This document shows, piece by piece, positions 19,497-26,948 of a stretch of 64,000 nucleotides of DNA; within the stretch, counting starts at the first letter, position 1; each line of letters starts with the position of its first letter. The position numbers and the translations under genes were made by a program. The DNA comes from Paenibacillus sp. S150. Lineage in GTDB: Bacteria; Bacillota; Bacilli; Paenibacillales; Paenibacillaceae. Location of the stretch: positions 186,001-250,000 of the forward strand of contig NZ_JACBYI010000001.1 in NCBI RefSeq assembly GCF_019352175.1. Direction: 5' to 3'. The notes under the pieces were generated by a model. It made no database searches and was not told the origin of the DNA. It worked only from the letters and a program-made list of their open reading frames with translations.

Positions 19497-19731
19497 GAAT
19501 TAGTAATTGCAAAAAAATTCGTTAGCAAAACTGTCCAAGATATCCAAAGAAAAGGATGCCGAGATCCTCCTGCAATTTTCCAAGTCCTCAACAGTCTTGA
19601 ATTCACGGCTGTCGAACAAAAGTTCATTGTCCAGGCAAAATATATCCGCTCGACCTCAGGCAAATATATTTCCATTTGGCAATCATTCGTAGCATCTCGA
19701 AATTCACTTTTAGTTGAGAATTAGTCAGTCC

Positions 19732-20684
19732 CTATACAGATTGAACTTAAAATCTTTACGCTCGTACCAGCAGCCGATCAATAAGGCTGAATTTCATCCG
19801 CATGATGAGTGTGGGCATTGTCTAATACCATGACAAGTTTGCCTTGGGGGTAGGCCTGTAAGATATCTATTAAAAATCGTCCGAAGGCCGCTGCATCAAA
19901 TTTTTCTTCTTCTAGATGGGTCAACATAACCCGTTTCGTAGTCGATGGCAGCAAACAGTTTCGCTCCTTTATGCTCAACATGAGTCGGAATTTTGCGTTG
20001 TTGTCCTTTCGGAAATCCGTTGTACTGCAAAGCCAAACAGGCCCTTATCATCGATTCATCTTCAAATAAAAGATGGTCGATTTCACCCTGGTTTAGCTGC
20101 TCTTTAAGCTCAGGTAAAGTGACCTCACGGAATTGTTTCTGTTCCTCTTTGCTGGCCCGTACCAACGTATAGGTAGCTTTCGTGTAGCTAAAACCAAGCC
20201 GGTTCAGCATTTTAGAAATTCCTTTTAGGGTGTATTTTTCTCCGAACTCCCGAAGAATCCATGCACGGATGAGTCTTAACGTCCAAGTGCATTTCGCTTC
20301 AAATCCAACATCCACCGGTCTTTGCTGGGCAATGGTTTCTTTCAGTTGTTCTTCTTGTTCGTCCGAAAGTTTTCGGATGCCGCCGGGGTACTCCCCAAAT
20401 CCAAGGCCTTGAAGTCCCTGTTTGCGATAAGCTTTCCAATATCCGCTAATGGCAGGAAAAGACCTGCCCAAAATGTCTGCAATTTCCGTTAAAGTCCGGC
20501 CTTCCAAATGCAAACGGACAGCTAAGTATCTTTCATACATGCGGGTACTTTCCGTTTCTTTCATGGCCGTAGTCAGCCTTTCAATCTCTTCTTCTTTTGC
20601 CACTTCGATCCCCGTCCTTTTCGGTTCATTACTATCTTTTACCCGATTTGGCGGTTCTCAATTTTATGAGTTCAATCTATATAG
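19732..20684 (-). mobile_element. Defective IS630-type insertion sequence
   Basis: Imperfect terminal inverted repeats bound the element: CTATACAGATTGAACT at 19732 and, inverted, AGTTCAATCTATATAG ending at 20684. The element is about 950 bp, shorter than complete relatives of roughly 1.1 kb, because the transposase 3' part is missing. Insertion clipped the end of the lipoprotein fragment at 20672, whose stop codon is provided by the terminal repeat. Confidence 0.75.
19778..20603 (-). pseudogene. IS630-family transposase, frameshifted and 3'-deleted
   Basis: The first 235 residues from 20603 hold the HTH region (LTEIADILGRSFPAISGYWK) and the first catalytic Asp in LLFEDESMI. Near 19925 the frame shifts; the next frame supplies THLEEEKFDAAAFGRFL and the second catalytic Asp in MVLDNAHTHHADEIQPY. 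The final part with the PPYSPxLNPIE motif and the third acidic residue is absent; after QPY the sequence runs into the element end. The protein cannot be active. Confidence 0.85.
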
Positions 20685-20931
20685 CTTTGTCTCATTGAAC
20701 CATAATCAACGACTTTCCATTGTCCCTCCTGATAGGCTAATATCATTTCCAAAGCGATTGCCCCTTCGTTTGAACAATACTTACTGATCTCAATAGTCAG
20801 CTCATTCCCGTTGTCCGGCTGCTTCTGCTTTTCAATGGTTAGAAGAATGCCTCTAAGCATAGTTTCGTCCTGCTCGTATAATTCCCCTTCCATTAATTGG
20901 TCAAAGGTGTAGTTATAAATTTTTACATTAT
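20672..20931 (-). pseudogene. 3' part of an interrupted lipoprotein gene
   Basis: The open frame reads QDNVKIYNYTFDQLMEGEL, then MILAYQEGQWKVVDYGSM, continues from the element border at 20931 without its own start, and ends in sequence of the IS630 terminal repeat. If the DNA between 20932 and 23439 plus one ATTAT copy is removed, it joins the lipoprotein 5' part at 23441-23698, in frame if one A of a nine-A run is discounted. The EGQWKVVDYG ending recalls small NTF2-like extracytoplasmic domains. Confidence 0.65.
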
Positions 20932-22519
20932 CCTGAATTTCGAAAGCGCGTATTTACAAGGAAACCAGAGACTAAGCTTGCGGAAAAACTGTAAGAATCA
21001 GGGATGATTAACAAGGAAAATATACCAAAGTGAATTGCCTTCCTAGAGTTTCCCCCTCCCCGGAAGACCGGGCATCTGAATGTCCATGTTAAATTCTGAA
21101 CCCCTCATTCCAGCTGGGCGATTCGGCATTCCATCCGTTTCCAGGTGTAGCGGTTGGCAAATTCTTTCGTCAGTTTGAGTACGGTGGTTCGACAGTCACT
21201 CACCAGTGTCGCTGCACAGTGAAAGAACTCCAGACGAAACCTGGCAATGGTATAACCGGAATGAACCGGTTCGCAGCAATCTCGTTTGAAGCGCTCATAC
21301 AGGTTATATGCCAGCAATTTGACGAGCAGATCGGTTTCATTGGCTTCGAAGGAGCCCGTTGCGATTGTGTCCATGGCAAACCCGCGCTTGGCTTCCTTGA
21401 TGTAGTTCTCCATACGACACCGCTGGTTGTAAAAGCGCCACAAATCGGTGGCTTCCCAATCGAGAAGGGTGACCATCGCTTCGTACTGCCAATCGGTATC
21501 CAGGAGCAGGCAGGCCTGGTCTTCCTGAACAATTTTTGCTTTGCGGATGACAGCGACCCGCCGGGGCGTTGTCCAAGACGTAGCCTGATACCAAAGGGCG
21601 ATGCCTACAATGATCCACTCCTCGTCGACGTATCGCTTCCAAACGCGACACTTAGCCGCTTCCGCCGCCAGACGTTTTGTCCATTTCATTTTTGCCGGCA
21701 TAGCCGATCTTCTGCTTTTCCAAGAGCGCATAGAACTCTTCGCCGCCAAAGCCTTTGTCAATCCGGGCATACTTCACCTTCTGCTCTCCCAGCAGTTCGA
21801 AGGCTTGCTCCAAAAAAGGGCCGGCATTGGTGGAGGAATGAACATTCCCGGCGCGCAGCTGCGCATAGAGACACATCCGGGACTGTCCTTCAAAAGCCAA
21901 CAAAGGATGGAGGCTTTGGTGTCCGGGTTTATGCGAGTTGACGCCTTTGGCCGCCTTCTCCTGATGGCCGTACACCGTCTCCACGGTAGAGTCCAAATCG
22001 AGAATCAGACTCGGGGGCAGGCAGGGGCGGATACGTTCAATTTGAAGTTTTTGAAGGTTCCTTTTCAGGTTGTTGGGGTTGGTCTTGCCGAGCCTATTGA
22101 GTTCTTTGTAGAGCAGCGAGTGATGCGGACAACGCCCGCCAAGAAAGCGTTGGATGAGCGAATCCTGCTGCCACTTCCGAAAGTGAAAGAGCCGTTCAGC
22201 TCCCAGAATCCAGCCCACGATGAGGTACAGCAAAATGCGGTACACAGGAAACAACGCATTCTTCGCTTTCGTGCCGGAAATCTGCTGTAGCGCAGAGCCG
22301 AGCTTAATTTTTCCGAGATAGTCCAGGAAGATCTTGCTGCCTCCAACCGTCGTGGCGTGCGGCAATGAAAATTCGGTCTTGATTTGATGGAAGGGTGTGG
22401 TAGACTTCACCTAAAAGGTGCTCCTCTCTTTGGGTGATTTTGTTTTCGCAAACACCATTCTACCAAAGGTTTGAGCCCTTTTTTTGTTTTTTTATGAGAA
22501 GTTACTTTCGAAATTCAGG
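20932..22519 (-). mobile_element. IS1380-type insertion sequence (copy A)
   Basis: A 1588-bp element with perfect 15-bp terminal inverted repeats, CCTGAATTTCGAAAG at 20932 and its complement ending at 22519. The transposase gene fills it. Its left flank ends in ATTAT and its right flank begins with ATAAA, so the two sides of this copy do not carry a matching target duplication. The matching flanks belong to the partner end at 23286-23439. Confidence 0.8.
21105..22410 (-). pseudogene. IS1380-family transposase with a single frameshift
   Basis: The N-terminal 240 residues from 22410 contain the DDE-type signature LILDLDSTVETVYGHQEKAA and the HPLLAFEGQSRMCLYAQL block. At 21689-21693 a run of five A (minus strand GGCAAAAATG) shifts the frame; the remainder is open in the next frame (MKWTKRLAAEAAKCRVWKRY to WKRMECRIAQLE) and holds CRMENYIKEAKRG, the YREG-like region. 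With four A the reading would be one protein of about 435 residues. Members are normally a single ORF, so I regard this as a mutation and not programmed frameshifting. Confidence 0.85.
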
Positions 22520-22547
22520 ATAAATTCTTATCTTTCAAGTGGAAACG

Positions 22548-23205
22548 GCTTCGCCGTCCCTGACCGGGAAGCGCAGCTGTTTGCATTTTCAGACGTAAGG
22601 CTGGCTGCTGAAGCCAGGCGGGAAGCCATGTGGAAAAGGTCACTTCATATTCCCCCAGCCGCTTTTTCGGGTAGTATTAGCGGGAAAAAGGACCCTAATC
22701 GACCCGTTTCTCTCCCTTGCAGAGAAATTCGCCTACATTAAGATGGAACTTGAACTATTTATCCAAAGGGCAGCCATTTTAGTGGTAAAAAGTACAACTA
22801 AGGTAGCGCATTCGGCTCCTGGATCATCCCTAGTGGGAAAAAGTATAACTAATCCGGCTGAAATCAGCCATATGGGGGGAGATGGCCTCCATTAAGTGTA
22901 CAAAATCCCACTAAATCCTGTTAAATCCAGAATTCCAGCCCATTAGTGTTACTTTTTCCACTTCGCGTCCGTCCCCTATGAATCTCTTCCTTGCGTTCCA
23001 TCCGCTTGTTCAGGTTCTCCGGTTCAATTCAGGATAAATTAAGTTTCTTTCGCGGAACAGCGGCAGCGGCCGCCTGGGTCTCCGGATTTTCACCGCTAAG
23101 GGGAATGAAATTAATCTGGAGAGCACAGCGGCCCAGACAACGGTCCGTTCGCGGAGCGTCCACTCCAAAAACCTGCGTATATCCTGCGACTAAAAAAGGG
23201 CTGAC
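22548..23205. repeat. Intergenic repeat, copy 2
   Basis: The same blocks as at 7.0-7.45 kb are present: the GCGCAGCTGTTTGCATTT block, then three 23-bp motifs at 22779, 22830 and inverted 22943, then a block around 23145-23185 that precedes the motif region in copy 1 and follows it here. The open frames in it are by-products. Confidence 0.75.
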
Positions 23206-23240
23206 CCAAGCAGCCATTTCATGGCTTTTGGGTCAGCCCC
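23192..23240 (-). terminator. Terminator-like hairpin in the passenger DNA
   Basis: GGGCTGACCCAA and TTGGGTCAGCCC form a long stem with a T6 run on the minus strand. No gene that it would terminate remains. Confidence 0.6.
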
Positions 23241-23285
23241 TTCAGCGAGAAAGATAAGGCTGATTTATAACGTGAAGCATATAAA

Positions 23286-23439
23286 CCTGAATTTCGAAAG
23301 TGAATTGAACCCATCCAGATCGGACAAGGGATAAACCCTCTTTTTGCCTTCACCCATTTGGTGCAGGCTGTTTTTAGCAAGAAATCCCTTCGTGTAGAGC
23401 TTTTAGGTGATTTGTGGATACTTACTTTCGAAATTCAGG
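23286..23439. mobile_element. Short element with IS1380-type ends (copy B, MITE-like)
   Basis: A 154-bp segment bounded by CCTGAATTTCGAAAG (23286) and its complement (ending 23439), the same 15-bp ends as the neighbouring IS. The interior is unrelated to that IS and too short to code for a transposase. It is flanked on the left by ATAAA and on the right by ATTAT. It is either an internally deleted relative or a non-autonomous element mobilized by the same transposase. Confidence 0.65.
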
Positions 23440-23440
23440 A

Positions 23441-23698
23441 TTATATTTTTTTTTGCAGGTATTCTTCAATAACTTGCTTATCAGAATCCCTTAAAGGAAC
23501 CCCTTCACTCAAAACCAGAGAAATGTACTCCATATTTGCATTAAGGGCTGCATCAGTTGAAATTAATTCGTCCAACACTACACGATCAGGTTCAGAAAGC
23601 TCATTTTGCGAACCTGAGTTAGTTACACCGCTAGCACAAGCTGATGTTAGGAGCACCAGAATAATACTAAAAATAAAAAATAATGATTTTATTTTTAT
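23441..23698 (-). pseudogene. 5' part of an interrupted lipoprotein gene
   Basis: This part has a signal peptide (KSLFFIFSIILVLL), lipobox TSAC, an Asn/Ser-rich linker and about 45 residues of a mature domain ending EEYLQKKI at the element border. GGAGGG lies six bases before an ATA codon (23698) exactly where an ATG is expected, so the start itself seems mutated. The end at 23441 abuts the IS1380-type end, and the 3' part continues at 20931. Confidence 0.65.
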
Positions 23699-23729
23699 GA
23701 CAATCCCTCCTTTCCTTATTGTAGAGTCA

Positions 23730-23927
23730 CTAAATAAACGCAATTAAAATGCAATAAGCTGTGGCTGCTTCATATGCTTCAGGGAAAAATGTTTTAGCTG
23801 ATTTCATGCTGAAGTAAGTCTCCACTATTTCAAAATATAAATACTCCTCACTTCCTTTTTCGCTAATCCATTCTCCTGTTATATCATTGGCAAGCTGAAC
23901 TTCTCTTCTGGATTCGATTTCGTTTAG
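23730..23927 (-). pseudogene. C-terminal fragment of an unrecognised protein
   Basis: An open frame without start ends at TAG 23730 and reads LNEIESRREVQLANDITGEW, then GSEEYLYFEIVETYFSMKSA, then TFFPEAYEAATAYCILIAFI. Codon use looks coding. The 5' side is cut off where intergenic repeat copy 3 begins near 23930. I do not recognise the family. Confidence 0.5.
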
Positions 23928-23929
23928 GG

Positions 23930-24115
23930 GCTTGATCTCTTTGAGCCCCCTTCACTGGTCAGCGCAGCTGTTTGGGATTTCAGTTGTAAGGTGGCCTGCT
24001 GAATTCCGGGTGGAAGTCCACCAAATGGAAAAAGTAAACTGCATTCTTCCCGCATCCCCTTTTTCGCCAGCGTTAGTGGGAAAAAGGATACCTGAATCAT
24101 CCGTTTCTTCCCCCT
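23930..24115. repeat. Intergenic repeat, copy 3 (diverged)
   Basis: It shares GCGCAGCTGTTTG, the following TAAGG-GGC-CTGCTGAA pattern and one 23-bp motif (24073-24095, TTAGTGGGAAAAAGGATAC) with copies 1 and 2, but is more diverged. From here to 24402 there is no gene apart from the hairpin at 24279. Confidence 0.6.
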
Positions 24116-24278
24116 TTCCGGGGAATACGCTGAAATTAAATCAGAAGAAGATCAAGTCTAAACTGGCTAAATAACCTGATTCATTCCCGGAAAGAAACGG
24201 CGTGGTCAATATTTAATGAAATGCCAGCCTTTTATCAAAACTCTCAGTAGTTATTCTAAACGATTATTATTTCCATAT

Positions 24279-24325
24279 AAAAAACTCCTTCTACCATGTA
24301 ATAGCCTTGGTAAGGGAGTTTTTTG
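24279..24325 (-). terminator. Bidirectional terminator downstream of the sulfatase relic
   Basis: AAAAAACTCCTT-CTACCATG pairs with its near complement ending in AAGGGAGTTTTTT, with T-runs on both strands. It marks the end of the large minus-strand glycan locus. Confidence 0.75.
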
Positions 24326-24402
24326 TGTTTTGAGGCTTCCTAACTATAATTGTATTCCGAACCACTTCAGGGGAATACGCCTAAATCAATGAAATTGCTG
24401 AG

Positions 24403-25022
24403 TTATGCAATTCCTCCGGAGAGCGGACACCTTCTTAATGCGGGACGCGGGAACGTATCCTGTTCCTTGAAGCTGCGTCCGGTCTCCTCCAGCCGCTGGA
24501 CATACTCCTTGAGCTGACCTTTGGCATGGTAGGGGCCGCCTTCCTTCATAACGGTCCACAATGGATCTGTGTCGTAAGGCATGGTGCGCATCATCTGGTC
24601 ATGCCATTCATTCAGAAGGGAGACCGCTTCGCGGCAAACCGCGGGATGCGAGGCGGCGACATTGTGCTGCTCATGCCCGTCCTCCTCCGGATTGTAGAGC
24701 ATCTCGGTATCAAACAGATGATACCCGTCATGGTAAGAGCGTATATACAGCCACTGCCCAAAGCGAACGCTGCGCTGGCATACATGGGCGCATTGCGAGA
24801 TGATTAGAGACTCCCTTCCGCAGGCTTGACCTGACTGCAGCGCCGGTGCATAGCCTTGACCGTCCCGGCCTGGCATCGGCTCGCGGCCCATAAGCTCTGC
24901 CAAATTAGGGCCGAGATCCAAGTGATAATGCAGTCCATGATCCACATGGTTCTGCATCAGCCCCGGGTAACGGATAATCATGGGGATGCCAGATCAAGCA
25001 GCAAAACTTTCAAGTCATCCAT
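24403..25022 (-). pseudogene. Sulfatase gene with a large internal deletion
   Basis: A normal start remains: AAGGAG, ATG at 25022 and the first 14 codons (MDDLKVLLLDLASP), the beta strand that opens a sulfatase. The reading then meets a deletion and shifts frame, resuming at 24981 as the last 190 residues of a sulfatase (MIIRYPGLM, HLDLGPNLAELMGR, LFDTEMLYNPEEDGHEQHNV). The catalytic CxPxR part is gone. It was the last gene of the polysaccharide locus, so this strain has lost one sulfatase activity there. Confidence 0.8.
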
Positions 25023-25047
25023 CTCCTTTTTGTCAACTACACTTGTC

Positions 25048-26928
25048 TCACTCTCCCCAGGAGAAGAATTCCCACCCGGCGGGTCCTCCGTTCGGACTGG
25101 CGGCCTTCAGCGGATGGTCGGCTTCTCCCGGATTGACACTGACATAGGTGCCCCAGTAGGGCGATCTGAGGGCAATGAGACCTCCCCCGCAATCCTGCCA
25201 TTCGAACTGCTCCCATGCGGATTTTCCCGCCGCAGCTGCGGACAGTTGATGGGTGAACGCCGCATCGCCCAGGGCGCTGACATAGAGATTGTTCTTCAGG
25301 GATTTAAGCGCAATATACCCTCCGCCCGCATCCTCCACCAGGAACTGCTCCCATGTGCTGGCGAAATCCTTAACCGCTCTTAATTGATTCGAATCCGTCA
25401 CGGTTACGTATTTGCCGTCCGCTACTGATTTCAGCCAGATCGTGCTTCCGGCGGGGGCCATCCCTGTTCTCTTGGGCGCATGCACTTCGAATTCGTATAG
25501 GGAATAGCCGTAGCCTGTGCCTCTTTGCAGGCCGAGCATACGGACATACCGTCCGTTTACCGCAGGGAAGGATATGTCATCCGCGCCGCCGTCTCCCGTT
25601 GTTGTCGCATACACATCGGTCCAGCTCAGCGCATCGCCGGATACTTGGATTTTGTAGCTTTTGCCGTAGGCTGTCTCCCATCTCAGCTTGACGCCGCCGA
25701 TGGCCAGGGCCGTGCCGAGGTCGGTGTAGATCCACTGGGGATCGCTTGCCGCAGAAGCCCAGCGTGTGAGCAGATCCCCGTCCAGCGCAGCGGAAGCCGG
25801 TCCCAAAGACGCGTTCTCGGACGACGAGGCAACAGCCGGTTTCTTGAGCGCGAGATTAGTGTACTTCTCATAAAACCTGATCTGTTCGGCCAGTCTGTTC
25901 TTGATCTTCACATGTCCGCTGTCATTCGGATGAATCTGGTCGTTCGGAAGATAATCGCCGGGCTTGCTGATCCAGCCTGACGTATCGATATAAAAGATTT
26001 GCCTTCCGTCCGGATCAGCCGTATGCACAGCTTCGTAAATCTCGTTCGCAAACGCTCCATTGAACGGCCTCATCGCCAGAATGACGACGGACGGATACCG
26101 CTGTAAGATGTTCTGCAGAAAGGCAGTATAATTGCTCTTAAATGTCGCAGACGGCACACCTGTGCCGTAGTCGTTGGTGCCGATATTCACAACCACCATA
26201 TTGGCCGGGTACGCGGAGAAGTTCCAATCCGGAGAGCCGGTGTAGTTACCGTTTTGCAGCTTGAAGAACTGCCCGGCCAGCCCGATCTTCGTTGTGAGGT
26301 TGTTCGGTGTCCAGTTATCGACCAGATTAATTCCCGTATGGGCAATCTGCGTATGCTCGTAGCCGAGCTGTTCGGCACTCAGCCATGCGTAGTCTGATAT
26401 AGCCTGCTTGCCGAGCGCCATGCCCGCCGTAATGGAATCACCGGCGAATTCGATTAGCTTATCTGAAGCGGGCGGGAGCGAGGTCATTGCCCCGGCATCC
26501 AGAACCAGCCCCTGAAACTGAAATACTCCCGTCTCCGTTACGCCGTCATAGCCCGCGAAATAGGCGGAAGCCACCTTCAGTGTGTGCACCCCCGGCGCCA
26601 GAGGCACCGGAGTCAGATTCACCGTACCGCTGGCTCCCGGATAATAGCTCTCCGTTCCGTCGATCCAGGCGTACAGATCAACAGCACCGCCCACTTTGAT
26701 CTGCACGCGGGTTCCCGAGAAGCCGACCTTGAAATACGCGCCGCCCCAATAATTTTTATAGACCGCATTGTTCCCGGTATCCCATCTCCCGAAGTACTTA
26801 ATGTTCGTGTCGCCGGGCAGTCCGTTATTCGCCGCGGCGCGCACGGGCAGCGGGCGGAGCACCGTCAGCGCGCCGATAGAGATCACGGCAAGGAGGAGGG
26901 CGCCTAACCAAACAAGCCATTTGGGCAT
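25048..26928 (-). CDS. Secreted SGNH (CE2-like) esterase with F5/8C and beta-trefoil-like modules
   Basis: A 626-residue exported protein. A signal peptide or N-terminal anchor (1-32), a CE2-type jelly-roll (about 35-150, KYFGRWDTGNNAVYKNYWGG), an SGNH hydrolase domain (about 155-355) with FAGDSITAGMA (Ser), NIGTNDYG (Asn) and NDQIHPNDSGH (Asp/His), an F5/8 type C carbohydrate-binding domain (about 358-490) and a C-terminal fascin/trefoil-like module (about 498-626) with repeating GGGYIALKS, GGGLIALRS. CE2 enzymes remove acetyl groups from xylan, mannan and related glycans. It is downstream in the 25-34 kb operon; the two binding modules suggest attachment to insoluble substrate. Confidence 0.88.
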   Translation of the reverse strand: MPKWLVWLGALLLAVISIGALTVLRPLPVRAAANNGLPGDTNIKYFGRWDTGNNAVYKNYWGGAYFKVGFSGTRVQIKVGGAVDLYAWIDGTESYYPGASGTVNLTPVPLAPGVHTLKVASAYFAGYDGVTETGVFQFQGLVLDAGAMTSLPPASDKLIEFAGDSITAGMALGKQAISDYAWLSAEQLGYEHTQIAHTGINLVDNWTPNNLTTKIGLAGQFFKLQNGNYTGSPDWNFSAYPANMVVVNIGTNDYGTGVPSATFKSNYTAFLQNILQRYPSVVILAMRPFNGAFANEIYEAVHTADPDGRQIFYIDTSGWISKPGDYLPNDQIHPNDSGHVKIKNRLAEQIRFYEKYTNLALKKPAVASSSENASLGPASAALDGDLLTRWASAASDPQWIYTDLGTALAIGGVKLRWETAYGKSYKIQVSGDALSWTDVYATTTGDGGADDISFPAVNGRYVRMLGLQRGTGYGYSLYEFEVHAPKRTGMAPAGSTIWLKSVADGKYVTVTDSNQLRAVKDFASTWEQFLVEDAGGGYIALKSLKNNLYVSALGDAAFTHQLSAAAAGKSAWEQFEWQDCGGGLIALRSPYWGTYVSVNPGEADHPLKAASPNGGPAGWEFFSWGE

Positions 26929-26948
26929 GTTATCACTCTCTTTCAGGG

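Larger units (their letters stand above)
22520..23285. other. Passenger DNA between the two IS1380-type ends
   Basis: A 766-bp segment begins and ends with ATAAA and carries no gene. It consists of intergenic repeat copy 2 and, near its right end, a terminator-like hairpin. A short direct repeat (ATTCAGGATAAATT) occurs at its left border and again at 23027. Confidence 0.5.

Noticed and set aside
19507..19692. Small plus-strand protein of 61 residues before the IS630 element
   Set aside because: No ribosome site, low-complexity Ser/Lys composition and no family resemblance.
23441..23743. Complete 100-residue lipoprotein starting at 23743
   Set aside because: The upstream codons precede the only ribosome site and the protein ends at the insertion border, so it is a split gene fragment.
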